Below are positions 1 to 8,074 of a stretch of 32,724 nucleotides of DNA, piece after piece (position 1 is the first letter of the stretch; every line of letters begins with the position of its first letter). Made by a program: the position numbers and the translations under genes. The DNA is from Rhizobium ecuadorense (GTDB taxonomy: Bacteria; Pseudomonadota; Alphaproteobacteria; Rhizobiales; Rhizobiaceae), in the NCBI RefSeq assembly GCF_001187535.1, contig NZ_LFIO01001747.1, forward strand, positions 1 to 32,724, given 5' to 3'. The notes beneath the pieces are model-generated. The model was given only the letters and a program-made list of their open reading frames with translations. It ran no database searches and had not been told where the DNA came from.

Positions 1-2
1 GT

Positions 3-98
3 TACAATTGGCATCGGCCGCATGGCAGCCTACAATCCAAACCGCCTATCAGCAGACTCGGCCTGATCGAGGACAACCTGTTGAGGCTCCACATCTAG
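3..98 (+). mobile_element. 3' end of an IS481/IS3-like transposase gene (partial)
   Basis: Reading from base 3, an open frame runs in from the window edge and stops at TAG 96-98. Its 31 residues contain YNWHRPHGSL near the start and LLRLHI at the very end. This is the typical C-terminal tail of IS481-type DDE transposases, where the YNxxRPH motif lies just past the catalytic core. Only the tail is visible, so intactness of the element cannot be judged. The stop codon directly abuts the stop codon of the convergent amidohydrolase gene, leaving no room for a normal terminal inverted repeat between the two genes. This suggests either a decayed element or an element whose end overlaps the neighbouring gene. 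Confidence 0.6.
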
Positions 99-1268
99 CT
101 AAACCTTCAACTCCCGCTCCACCAACGCCACCCAATAAGCCGCACCATATCCAAGCGCCTCGTCGTTGAAATCATAAGCCGTATTGTGATGCAGTGCCCC
201 ATCCACTACCGGCCCGTTGCCGAGCCAGACATAACAGCCCGGGGCATTCTGCGCGAAGAAGGCGAAGTCATCTCCTGCTGTCGACGGCGGAAAACTCGTC
301 CGCACCTTCCCACCGAAAACCACGTCGGCGGCGACGAGCGCCCGGGCGGTAGCGTCCGCATCATTGACGACAGGCGGAATCCGCCGTTCGAAATGGTAGT
401 CGACGGATATGCCGTACATGGCAGCCGTTCCGCTGGCCAACCGACCGATCTCGCTCTCCAGCTGATCGCGCACATCGGGCGAATAGGCCCGCGCCGTCCC
501 GCCGATCTCCACGATATCGGGAATGACGTTCAAGGCCTTGGAATCACCCGCCTGCAGGAAACAGGCACTGACGACGGCCGGTTGCAGCGGATCGACCACC
601 CGTCCGACGATCGTCTGCAGCGACGACAGGAAGGTGCCGGCGGCCGTGATCGGATCACGGCCAAGATGCGGTTTTGCGCCATGGGTGCCGATGCCGCGAA
701 AAGTGATGCGCCAGCTGTCGGAGGAAGCAAGCTGCGGCCCTTCGACCACGGCAATCTCGTCGACCGCAAGCCCCGGCATATTGTGCAGGCCATAAACGGC
801 ATCGCAGGGGAAGAGTTGGAAGAGGCCCTCCTCCACCATGCGCTTCGCGCCGCCGCGGCCCTCTTCAGCCGGCTGGAAGACGAAATGCACCGTGCCGGAG
901 AAACCTCGCGTCGCCGCCAGATGCCGCGCGGCACCCAGCAGCATCGCCGTATGGCCGTCATGGCCGCAGGCATGCATCTTTCCCGGCACAGTCGATTTAT
1001 AGGGGCGCTCCGCCATTTCAGGCATGGCGAGCGCATCCATATCTGCCCTAAGACCGATCCTGCGCGTACCGTTGCCGACCTGCAGCGTGCCGACCACGCC
1101 GGTACCTCCGAGGCCGCGATGCACCGTGATGCCGGCCTCATCGAGAAGCCTCGCGACGATGCTCCCGGTGCGCTCCTCCTCGAAACCAAGTTCGGGATGG
1201 GCGTGCAGGTCGCGGCGCAAGGATGTGAGAAACGGCAGGTCGTCCTTGATCCGGGCGGGGATGCTCAT
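99..1268 (-). CDS. M20-family amidohydrolase (hippurate / N-acyl amino acid hydrolase type)
   Basis: A 389-residue cytoplasmic metallohydrolase of the M20 aminoacylase/hippuricase group, which cleaves N-acyl amino acids or amino-acid conjugates to free acid plus amino acid. Visible signatures are RRDLHAHPEL (18-27), the metal motif HACGHDGH (Cys101 and His103), QPAEEG with Glu135/136, His162 in LHNMPG, and LHHNTAYDF with His360/361. The lid/dimerisation domain spans about 186-295 and carries GTHGAKPH. Length and both termini are normal for the family, so the adjacent transposase tail has not truncated it. It lies 106 bp downstream of tctA on the same strand, beyond a GC-rich hairpin. It may be co-regulated with the Tct transporter, which could import its substrate. 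The start has no strong Shine-Dalgarno. The exact substrate cannot be read from the sequence. Confidence 0.9.
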   Translation of the reverse strand: MSIPARIKDDLPFLTSLRRDLHAHPELGFEEERTGSIVARLLDEAGITVHRGLGGTGVVGTLQVGNGTRRIGLRADMDALAMPEMAERPYKSTVPGKMHACGHDGHTAMLLGAARHLAATRGFSGTVHFVFQPAEEGRGGAKRMVEEGLFQLFPCDAVYGLHNMPGLAVDEIAVVEGPQLASSDSWRITFRGIGTHGAKPHLGRDPITAAGTFLSSLQTIVGRVVDPLQPAVVSACFLQAGDSKALNVIPDIVEIGGTARAYSPDVRDQLESEIGRLASGTAAMYGISVDYHFERRIPPVVNDADATARALVAADVVFGGKVRTSFPPSTAGDDFAFFAQNAPGCYVWLGNGPVVDGALHHNTAYDFNDEALGYGAAYWVALVERELKV

Positions 1269-1308
1269 CGGGCAATGCTCATAGGCCTGGATATCCTGTC
1301 AAGCGAAA

Positions 1309-1329
1309 CGGGCGCCTAGCTGGCGCCCG
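1309..1329 (-). terminator. GC-rich hairpin between tctA and the amidohydrolase gene
   Basis: An 8-bp perfect inverted repeat (CGGGCGCC / GGCGCCCG) with a 5-nt loop lies just past the end of tctA. In the minus direction it is followed only by TTTCG, so it is a weak intrinsic terminator at best, perhaps allowing partial read-through into the amidohydrolase gene. Confidence 0.4.
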
Positions 1330-1374
1330 CGTCAGATCATCCTTTGTTCATCAAACAGGTCGCAAGTTCAACCA

Positions 1375-2883
1375 TCAAGTCTCCTCGACGAATACCTCTT
1401 CGCGCTTCTTCTTCACGCTCGGCAGGAAGACGACAATGAGCACGGCGAGCGCGATGGCCAGAAGCGTGGCGCTGATCGGACGTGTGACGAAGGTCGTCGG
1501 ATCCCCGCGCGACAGGATCATCGCCCGCCGCAGGTTCTCCTCGAGCAGCGGCCCGAGCACGAAGCCGAGCAGGAGCGGCGCCGGCTCGCAGCGAAGCTTT
1601 GCCAGCACGTAGCCGATGAGCCCAAAGAAGGCGACGGCATAGAGGTCGTAGACGTTGGCGTTGACGCTATAGACCCCGATCGAGCAGAAGGCCATGATGA
1701 CCGGGAAGAGCACGTAATAGGGCACGGTCAAGAGTTTCACCCAGAGCCCGATCAGCGGCAGGTTGAGGATGACGAGCATCAGGTTGCCGATCCACATCGA
1801 GGCGATGATGCCCCAGAACAGCGCCGGCTGCTCGGTGGCGACATTCGGTCCCGGCACGATCCCCTGGATGATCATCGCGCCGATCATCAGCGCCATGACG
1901 GGGTTGGCCGGAATACCGAGCGTCAGCAGCGGAATGAACGAGGTCTGCGCCCCGGCATTGTTGGCCGATTCCGGGCCCGCCACACCGGCGACGGCACCCT
2001 TGCCGAATTCCTCCGGCGTCTTCGACATGCGCTTCTCCACCGTATAGGAGGCGAAGGAGGCGAGGATCGCGCCGCCGCCGGGCAGAATGCCGAGCGCCGA
2101 ACCGATCGCCGTGCCGCGAAAGATGGGCGCGATCATCTCCTTGAATTCCTGGCGCGAGGGCAAGAGGCCGGAGACCTTGGCCATCAGCACCGTGCGGGTC
2201 GACTCGCCCTCGAGGTTGCGCAGGATTTCCGCCACGCCGAAGACACCGACGGCGAGCGCCACGAAATTCAGCCCATCGGCATATTCCCGAATGCCGAGTG
2301 TGAAGCGCGGCGTGCCGGTGTAGATATCGGTGCCGACCAGACCGAGCAGCAGCCCGAGCGCCACCATCGCCAAGGCCTTGACGACGGAGCCGTGCGCCAA
2401 AGCGATCGACGAGACGAGGCCGACGATCATCAGCGAGAAATATTCCGCCGAGCCGAATTGCAGCGCGATGGCGGTGAGCGGCGGCGCGAAAATCGCAACG
2501 AGGAAGGTCGAAACCGTTCCGGCGAAGAACGAACCGAGGGCGGCGATCGCAAGCGCTGCCCCCGCCCTGCCCTTGCGCGCCATCTGGTAACCGTCGATTG
2601 CGGTGACGGCGGAGGAGGATTCGCCCGGCATGTTGATGAGGATCGCCGTCGTCGAACCACCGTATTGCGCGCCGTAATAGATGCCGGCCAGCATGATCAG
2701 CGAAGAGACCGGTTCGAGCTGGAAGGTGATCGGCAAAAGCATGGCGATCGTCGCCGTGGCGCCGATGCCGGGCAGCACGCCGATCAGCGTGCCGAGCAGC
2801 ACTCCGATCAGGCAGAAGAGCAGGTTTTCCGGTGTGCCGGCCGTCGCAAAACCGAGCGCGAGATTGCTGAAAAGATCCATCAT
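1375..2883 (-). CDS. tctA: TctA: large membrane subunit of a tripartite tricarboxylate transporter
   Basis: A 502-residue, very hydrophobic protein of the TctA family, the roughly 12-helix permease of TTT transporters, which use an ion gradient and a periplasmic binding protein to take up citrate-like or other carboxylates. Family hallmarks are visible: GIGATATIAMLLPITF near residue 40, the loop GESSSAVTAIDGYQMARKG around 87-105, and GIPANPVMALMIGAM around 325-340. It starts with two consecutive ATG codons (2883 and 2880). The ribosome site AGGAG overlaps the tctB stop codon and fits the second ATG slightly better. tctB ends only 6 nt upstream, so the two membrane subunits are probably translationally coupled. 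The substrate is not determined by this subunit. Confidence 0.95.
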   Translation of the reverse strand: MMDLFSNLALGFATAGTPENLLFCLIGVLLGTLIGVLPGIGATATIAMLLPITFQLEPVSSLIMLAGIYYGAQYGGSTTAILINMPGESSSAVTAIDGYQMARKGRAGAALAIAALGSFFAGTVSTFLVAIFAPPLTAIALQFGSAEYFSLMIVGLVSSIALAHGSVVKALAMVALGLLLGLVGTDIYTGTPRFTLGIREYADGLNFVALAVGVFGVAEILRNLEGESTRTVLMAKVSGLLPSRQEFKEMIAPIFRGTAIGSALGILPGGGAILASFASYTVEKRMSKTPEEFGKGAVAGVAGPESANNAGAQTSFIPLLTLGIPANPVMALMIGAMIIQGIVPGPNVATEQPALFWGIIASMWIGNLMLVILNLPLIGLWVKLLTVPYYVLFPVIMAFCSIGVYSVNANVYDLYAVAFFGLIGYVLAKLRCEPAPLLLGFVLGPLLEENLRRAMILSRGDPTTFVTRPISATLLAIALAVLIVVFLPSVKKKREEVFVEET

Positions 2884-2889
2884 CGACTC

Positions 2890-3351
2890 CTAGAACCGGA
2901 CCCAGGGGCCGAAGCGCTCGAACGGCAGGCCGAGCCCATAGCTGAAGACCGCCACCGAAAAGACTGTCAGCAGCAGCGAAAGAATGATCGCGAAGAACAC
3001 GTTCATCTTTTGCGATGCGAAGCAGGCGATGAACGCGGTGAAGAACAGCGCCGGCGCAAATCCCAGCCCGCGCACCGTCAGCCCGAAAAAGACGGGCGCC
3101 GGCAGGATAAAGAACATGCCGCGCCAGGCGAAGAGACCGATCGGCTCCCCCTCGACGCGCAGCGCCTGGATGAAGATGATCGCGCCGAGCAGCACGAGCA
3201 CGCCGGCCAGCACCAGCGGAAAATAACCCGGCCCCATGCGCACTGCCGTGCCGAGGTCGAGCCCCAGCGACTGGATGGCGAAGAAAGCGCCGGTCGCGAC
3301 GAAAAGCCCGCCGCAGATCGCATTGGTGGTATCGAAACTGATGGATTTCAT
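2890..3351 (-). CDS. tctB: TctB: small membrane subunit of a tripartite tricarboxylate transporter
   Basis: A 153-residue protein with about four transmembrane segments, matching the size and topology of TctB, the small, poorly conserved TTT subunit that partners TctA. The first helix covers roughly residues 11-31 (CGGLFVATGAFFAIQSLGL) and is followed by a GxGYFPL-type segment common in TctB proteins. A hydrophobic core covers 45-130. It sits between tctC (upstream, 212 bp away across a palindromic repeat) and tctA (6 bp downstream). Identification relies largely on topology and gene order, which are decisive here. Confidence 0.9.
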   Translation of the reverse strand: MKSISFDTTNAICGGLFVATGAFFAIQSLGLDLGTAVRMGPGYFPLVLAGVLVLLGAIIFIQALRVEGEPIGLFAWRGMFFILPAPVFFGLTVRGLGFAPALFFTAFIACFASQKMNVFFAIILSLLLTVFSVAVFSYGLGLPFERFGPWVRF

Positions 3352-3403
3352 GGTGTCTCCTGGAGTTGGAGATGGTTCACGTGATGCCGTTGCTGCGGCG
3401 ATT

Positions 3404-3538
3404 GCCCCTCATCCGCCTGCCGGCACCTTCTCCCCGCAAGCGGGGAGAAGGGGATATGCCGCTGGCCTCTCATCCATGCCGCTGTTGCGCGGGGCAAGTC
3501 CCTCTCCCCGCGCGCGGGTTAGGGTGAGGGGCTCATCC
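3404..3538. repeat. RIME-like rhizobial intergenic palindromic repeat
   Basis: About 135 bp made of palindromic blocks. A perfect inverted repeat with 12-bp arms lies at 3426-3451 (CCTTCTCCCCGC / GCGGGGAGAAGG, 2-nt loop), and an imperfect second hairpin lies around 3500-3530 (CCCTCTCCCC ... GGGTGAGGG). The outer borders are also complementary (CCCCTCATCC at the left, GGGTGAGGGGCTCATCC at the right). Sequences of this form are the Rhizobium intergenic mosaic elements known from R. meliloti and R. leguminosarum. It lies inside the tctC-tctB gap and would form a strong mRNA hairpin within the operon. Confidence 0.8.
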
Positions 3539-3563
3539 GGCATGTCCTGGACGAGGACAAGTC

Positions 3564-4547
3564 TCAGTCGGCATATTCGCCGGCAGCCTCGATCACCGGC
3601 TTCCAGCGGGCGATCTCGCCTTCGAGCTTGGCCTTCAGCGCAGCCGGTGTCGCATCGGCGTCGGAGGAAGGCGCTGTGCCGAGTTCGGCGAAGCGGGCGC
3701 CGACATTCGGATCCTTCAGTGCGACCTGCAGCGACTTCGACAGGCGTTCGTTGATCGCGGCCGGCGTGCCCTTCGGCGTGTAGATGCCGTGCCAGATCCC
3801 GACTTCGAAGCCCGGCAGGCCGGCTTCGACTGCCGTCGGAATGTCCTTCATCACGTCGAGGCGCTTCGGCGAAGTCACCGCATAGGCCTTGATCGTGCCA
3901 CCCTGGATCTGCTTGGTCGTGTTGGTCGTCTGGTCGCACATGACGTCGACCTGGCCGCCGAGCAGGTCGGTCATGGCAGGGCCGGTGCCCTTGTAGGGAA
4001 CGGTGGTCAGCGGCGTCTGGATGGCGCTCATGAACATCATGCCGCAGAGATGCGAAGCCGCACCGATGCCGGCATTGGCGACCGTCACCTTGTCCTTGTT
4101 GGCCTTGATATAGTCGATCAGCCCCTTGAGGTCGGCCGGCTCCATATCCTTGCGTGCGACGATCGTCATCGGCACCTCGGTGACGAGGCCGACATAATCG
4201 AAGGCGCCGAGCGTGTCATAGGCGAGCTTGCGGTAGAGCGTGGCGCTGGTCGCCATGCCGATATGGTGCAGCAGGATCGTGTAACCGTCGGGATCGGCGC
4301 TCGCCACGCGGCCGGCGCCGAGCGTACCGCCGGCGCCGCCGACATTTTCGACGACGATCTGCTGACCGAGATCCTTCGACATGGATTCGGCGACGAGGCG
4401 CGCGACTGTGTCTGTCGGGCCGCCGGCCGCAAAGGGCACGACCATGGTGATGGTGCGTTCGGGATAGGTCTGCGCCGAAGCGACGCCGGCGAGAAGAGAG
4501 ACTGCGGCAGCCGCGGTCAGGCCGAGCATGGCCTTCAGAATTTTCAT
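3564..4547 (-). CDS. tctC: TctC: periplasmic substrate-binding protein of the Tct transporter (Bug family)
   Basis: A 327-residue extracytoplasmic receptor of the Bug/TctC family that captures a carboxylate ligand and hands it to TctAB. A Sec signal peptide covers residues 1-25 (MKILKAMLGL, a hydrophobic core, then ASA before QTYPERTI). The mature protein begins with the family motif YPERTITMVVPFAAGGPTD, followed by VENVGGAGGTLGAG and PYKGTGPAMTDLLGGQVD. The start at 4547 is chosen over an in-frame upstream ATG because AGGGAGGA sits just upstream and the signal peptide begins there. It is the first gene of tctCBA and the likely target of the two-component pair immediately upstream. Bug ligands vary (citrate, other dicarboxylates, nicotinate, aromatic acids), so the true substrate is open. 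Confidence 0.93.
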   Translation of the reverse strand: MKILKAMLGLTAAAAVSLLAGVASAQTYPERTITMVVPFAAGGPTDTVARLVAESMSKDLGQQIVVENVGGAGGTLGAGRVASADPDGYTILLHHIGMATSATLYRKLAYDTLGAFDYVGLVTEVPMTIVARKDMEPADLKGLIDYIKANKDKVTVANAGIGAASHLCGMMFMSAIQTPLTTVPYKGTGPAMTDLLGGQVDVMCDQTTNTTKQIQGGTIKAYAVTSPKRLDVMKDIPTAVEAGLPGFEVGIWHGIYTPKGTPAAINERLSKSLQVALKDPNVGARFAELGTAPSSDADATPAALKAKLEGEIARWKPVIEAAGEYAD

Positions 4548-4631
4548 CGTTTCCTCCCTGATGAAACAAGCAAGCCCGCCGACACATCCTCCGCGCCGGG
4601 CATGACCTATTTGCCGCCGGGAAAAACCGGC

Positions 4632-4650
4632 CCGCAATCATTACAGCCAC
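4632..4650 (-). promoter_or_regulatory. Possible sigma-54-like promoter of tctC (imperfect)
   Basis: On the minus strand the bases GTGGCTGTAATGATTGC resemble a -24/-12 promoter (TGGC ... TTGC). The GG-to-GC distance is 11 bp instead of the strict 10, and AC of the -24 box is TG. Its position about 85 bp before the tctC start and downstream of the palindromic sites fits a sigma-54 promoter, but the spacing error makes this weak. Confidence 0.25.
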
Positions 4651-4686
4651 TTTCGAGACACGATTTTGCGACAGTGCGATGCAGCA

Positions 4687-4736
4687 TGGGTCGATTTGGA
4701 AACAAACGGCTTGTGCGATGGGTGGATTTCCACCCA
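4687..4736. promoter_or_regulatory. Candidate tandem upstream activator sites for the tct regulator
   Basis: A perfect palindrome lies at 4719-4736 (TGGGTGGA, 2-nt centre, TCCACCCA). A related half-site at 4686-4698 matches its left part in 11 of 12 bases (ATGGGTCGATTT versus ATGGGTGGATTT). The two start points are 32 bp apart, about three helical turns. They lie in the tctC upstream region, next to a gene for an NtrC-family activator. DctD is known to use tandem upstream sites, so this arrangement is what one would expect. Assignment to this regulator is an inference. Confidence 0.45.
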
Positions 4737-4762
4737 CCGCGAACATGGGGCGGCGCCGAGAA

Positions 4763-6097
4763 TTAGCCTTCGGTGGTCAGCATCCGCTTGTCGAGGCCGT
4801 ATTTCTGCATCTTTTCGTAGAGGGTCTTCCGGGAGATGCCGAGTGTCTCATAGACCGGCTTGAGGCTGCCGCCATGCGCCACCAGCGCACTGGCAATGAC
4901 GCCCCGTTCGAATTCGGCGACGCGCTCCGCAAGCCCGGTTGCCTCCCCGGCCTGTGGGCCGCCATCGTCGAGTCCGAGAACCAGACGGTCGGCGGCATTC
5001 CTCAATTCACGCACATTGCCCGGCCAGTCACGCTGGGCGATGTCGGAGATCACCTCGGGCGGCACGGTCACCTCGTCGCGGCCGTAGCGGGCGGCTGCTT
5101 CCCGCACCAGCTGCAGAAAGAGCAGCGGAACGTCCGCCCGGCGCTGCGCCAGCGACGGCACATGCAGCGTCGCAACGTTCAGCCGGTAGAACAGGTCGGC
5201 GCGGAAGCGCCCCGCCGCCACCTCCGCCTCCAGGTCCACCTTGCTTGTGGCAATAAAGCGCACGTCAAGCGCCACCGTCTCATTCGATCCCAATCGGGAA
5301 ATCATCCGCTCCTGCAGCACCCGCAGGAACTTCGCCTGCAGGTCGAAGGGCATGGAGCCGATTTCGTCGAGCAGGATGGTGCCGCCTCGCCCATGCTCGA
5401 ACTTTCCGTAACGCGGTCTCACCGCGCCGGGAAAGGCGCCGACTTCATGGCCGAAGAGCTCGCTCTCGATCAGGTTTGCCGGCAGCGCCGCGCAATTGAT
5501 TGCAATGAACGGCCGGCTCGCCCGGGCGCTGATATCGTGCAGCGCGCGGGCCACCACTTCCTTGCCGGCGCCGGTTTCCCCGACAATCAGCGTGTCGGCA
5601 TCGCTCGCCCCGATCGCCCGGATACGGTAGCGCAGATCCACCATCACCTGCGTGCGCCCCGGCAGCCGCGCCTCGATATCGTCGCGCTTGCCGGCGACTG
5701 CCTTCAGCAGCCGGTTTTCGAGCACGAGGCCGCGCCGCTCCATCGCCCGGCGGATGACACCGGCAAGCATCTCCGGCGTGAACGGCTTCTCGATGAAATC
5801 ATAGGCGCCTTCACGCATCGCCTTCACCGCAAGCTGAACGTCGCCGTGACCGGTGACGAGAATGACCGGCACCTCCGGGTCGAGTTCACGGATCTTCTGC
5901 ATCAGCGTCATGCCGTCCATGCCGGGCATGCGGATATCGCTGACGACGACGCCGGGAAAACTGTAGCCGATCAATTCCAGCACATGATCGCCATTCGAAA
6001 AGGTTTCGACGCTGAAGCCGGAAAGCTCCAGCGCCTGCGCCGTCGAGCGGCGCAACTCCTCCTCGTCGTCGACCAGCAGGATCTTCGCATCGTTCAT
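4763..6097 (-). CDS. NtrC-family (DctD-like) sigma-54-dependent response regulator
   Basis: A 444-residue activator with three domains. The receiver covers about 1-120, with Asp10/Asp11, phospho-acceptor Asp54, Thr82 and Lys104. The AAA+ domain covers about 145-375, with Walker A GETGAGKE at 173-180, Walker B GGTILLDEIG and RADLFYRLN near the arginine finger. A Fis-type helix-turn-helix lies near 415-437 (GISRKTLYEKMQKYGL). The overall sequence is closest in feel to rhizobial DctD. The sigma-54 contact loop reads GAFPGA (220-225) rather than the canonical GAFTGA. It overlaps the sensor kinase gene by 4 nt (ATGA), so the pair is co-translated, and it lies 215 bp upstream of tctC on the same strand, making tctCBA its likely target. 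It should act only after phosphorylation by the upstream kinase. Confidence 0.92.
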   Translation of the reverse strand: MNDAKILLVDDEEELRRSTAQALELSGFSVETFSNGDHVLELIGYSFPGVVVSDIRMPGMDGMTLMQKIRELDPEVPVILVTGHGDVQLAVKAMREGAYDFIEKPFTPEMLAGVIRRAMERRGLVLENRLLKAVAGKRDDIEARLPGRTQVMVDLRYRIRAIGASDADTLIVGETGAGKEVVARALHDISARASRPFIAINCAALPANLIESELFGHEVGAFPGAVRPRYGKFEHGRGGTILLDEIGSMPFDLQAKFLRVLQERMISRLGSNETVALDVRFIATSKVDLEAEVAAGRFRADLFYRLNVATLHVPSLAQRRADVPLLFLQLVREAAARYGRDEVTVPPEVISDIAQRDWPGNVRELRNAADRLVLGLDDGGPQAGEATGLAERVAEFERGVIASALVAHGGSLKPVYETLGISRKTLYEKMQKYGLDKRMLTTEG

Positions 6098-7998
6098 TCC
6101 GCGGCCTCCGGCATCAGCCCTGCCGCCGATTGCAGTTCGATACGGAACACCGCGCCCCCTTCCGGATGATTGGCCGCGGAAAGGCTGCCGCCGAAATCCT
6201 TGATGATATTGTAGGAGATCGACAGCCCGAGACCGAGCCCCTTGCCGACGCCCTTCGTCGTGAAGAAGGGATCGAAGATGCGTTCCGCGATCGCCGCCGG
6301 CACGCCTGGCCCGTGGTCCCGCACAGTCAGCACCACCTTGCCGGTCTCCTCGAAGGCCGAAACGTCGATGCGTCTGTCATCAAGCCCTTCCACGGCATCG
6401 GCCGCGTTGGAAATCACATTCACCAGCACCTGCTGCAGGCGCACCGAACCGGCACGCACCACCGGCGGCCGGCTGCCCAGATCAAGCCGGAGCTCGGCAT
6501 CGGCCGCCTTCAGCCGCCAGGCGATGATCTCGAGCGTGTCATGCATCGCCTCGTCGAGAGACACCGAGCCGAGTTTCTCGTTCGGTTTGCGGGCGAAGTT
6601 GCGCAGATGCCGGCTGATCGCGGCCATGCGGTCGATCAGCCCGCCGATACGCCTTATATTGTCCCGCGCCTCCTCGGTCCGGCCGCGATCGATGAGAACG
6701 GAGGCGCTGTCCGTATAGGTCTTGGCGGCGGCGAGCGGCTGGTTGAACTCGTGCGAAAGCGCAGCCGACATCTGCCCGAGGCCGGCGAGCTTCCCGGCCT
6801 GGATAAGATCGGCCTGTGTCTGACGGAGCTGTTGCTCGGTCAGACGCCGTTCCGATATCTCCTCCTCGATGCGGCTGTTGACGCGGGCAAGATCGGCCGT
6901 GCGCTCCTCGACGCGCTGCTCCAGTTCGTTGCGAGCCTCCGTCTGCAGTTGCATGCGTTCGGCAAGCCGCGCCCGCCGCTGGCGCAGAACCGCGACCGCA
7001 AGCCCGGCAATGCAAAGGATAAGAAAAACAGCCGCAAGCGCCGTGCGCGCCTGGGCGCGGATGGAACTCGTTTCCATCAGCACGTTCACCGTCCAGTCCT
7101 CGGCCGGCATGTAGTGCGAGAGAACCAGATATTCGCTCGATCCGCGCTCGCCGGCGAGCGTCATCAACTCGTGCGGCTCGAAGCGCTGGCGTGTGACCGG
7201 CAGCGCCGTCAGTCTGGCATTGGCATAACGCCGCGAGGCTTCCGTGCGTGCGATGCGATCGGCCGTCAGCGGCAGGATCGCGCCGTAGAGCCATTCCGGG
7301 CTGCCGGACATGAAGATGATGCCCTCAGGATCGGAGACGAAAATCTTGTATTCGCCGCCGCCCCAGGAGGATTCGATCATGTCGATATCGACCTTGAAGA
7401 CGATGACGCCGCGAATATCCGTGCCGGTCCGGATCGGCGCGGCGAAATAATAGCCGCGCTTCAGCGAGGTGGTGCCTAGCGCATAGAACCGCGCCTGCCG
7501 GCCTTCGATCGCGTCTTGGAAATAGGGCCGGTAGCTGAAATTCTGCCCGACGAAGCTTCCAGGTCCGTCGTAATTGCTGGCCGCGATCGTCTCTCCATCC
7601 GGCTTGACCACATAAATGTCGGAGGATTTCAGCAGCCCGTTAATCTGCTTGAGATAGAGATTGGCCGCATCGCGCAGTGCCGCATTTTCAGGGGCGCTCA
7701 CCAGTTCCTTGATGTCGTCATGATCGGCGATCAGCGCCGGCAGCGCCTCGTAGCGGTTGAGGTGACCGCTGAGCGCCGAGACGGCAAGGCGCAGCGCTGT
7801 CCCCGCCTGCGCCGAGGCCTCTCCCATATAGGCGCGTGTCGCAATCGCGCTTCCATAGGTGAAGAAGGCGAAGATGATCAACGGCACCACCAGGAACGCC
7901 GCTATCGCACGATATCTCGACAGATCCGGCTCCTCCCCTTTCCGCCTCCACTCCCCAGCGAGGCATACCCGACGGCTCAAGTTTAATGACGCCGACAC
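6094..7998 (-). CDS. DctB-like membrane sensor histidine kinase
   Basis: A 634-residue inner-membrane kinase. Transmembrane helix 1 lies at about 31-54 and helix 2 at about 319-339. Between them is a periplasmic double-Cache sensor domain with GQNFSYRPYFQDA at 151-163, the same ligand-pocket style as DctB. A coiled-coil linker (345-400) leads to the HisKA dimerisation helix with phospho-accepting His416 in LSHEFNQPL. The HATPase domain has NVISNAADAVEG (N box), DHGPGVP (G1), FDPFFTTK (F box) and GKGLGLGLS (G2). The start used is a GTG at 7998; no ATG occurs before the first helix and the ribosome site is weak, so the N-terminus is uncertain. It is translationally coupled to the response regulator. 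The ligand is probably a carboxylate carried by TctCBA, by context only. Confidence 0.9.
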   Translation of the reverse strand: MSASLNLSRRVCLAGEWRRKGEEPDLSRYRAIAAFLVVPLIIFAFFTYGSAIATRAYMGEASAQAGTALRLAVSALSGHLNRYEALPALIADHDDIKELVSAPENAALRDAANLYLKQINGLLKSSDIYVVKPDGETIAASNYDGPGSFVGQNFSYRPYFQDAIEGRQARFYALGTTSLKRGYYFAAPIRTGTDIRGVIVFKVDIDMIESSWGGGEYKIFVSDPEGIIFMSGSPEWLYGAILPLTADRIARTEASRRYANARLTALPVTRQRFEPHELMTLAGERGSSEYLVLSHYMPAEDWTVNVLMETSSIRAQARTALAAVFLILCIAGLAVAVLRQRRARLAERMQLQTEARNELEQRVEERTADLARVNSRIEEEISERRLTEQQLRQTQADLIQAGKLAGLGQMSAALSHEFNQPLAAAKTYTDSASVLIDRGRTEEARDNIRRIGGLIDRMAAISRHLRNFARKPNEKLGSVSLDEAMHDTLEIIAWRLKAADAELRLDLGSRPPVVRAGSVRLQQVLVNVISNAADAVEGLDDRRIDVSAFEETGKVVLTVRDHGPGVPAAIAERIFDPFFTTKGVGKGLGLGLSISYNIIKDFGGSLSAANHPEGGAVFRIELQSAAGLMPEAAE

Positions 7999-8074
7999 GG
8001 ATTTCCAAGGGCCCGCCGAAACTTGACACCCGGAGACGCGAATGCCCTATTGCGGTATCGTAGGGAACCCCATC

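Noticed and set aside
3404..3538. CRISPR-like or attenuator interpretation of the tctC-tctB gap
   Set aside because: The palindromes are not regularly spaced repeats with spacers, and the sequence matches a dispersed rhizobial intergenic element.
4632..4650. Confident sigma-54 promoter call for tctC
   Set aside because: The GG-GC spacing is 11 bp, and such promoters tolerate almost no spacing change; kept only as a low-confidence feature.
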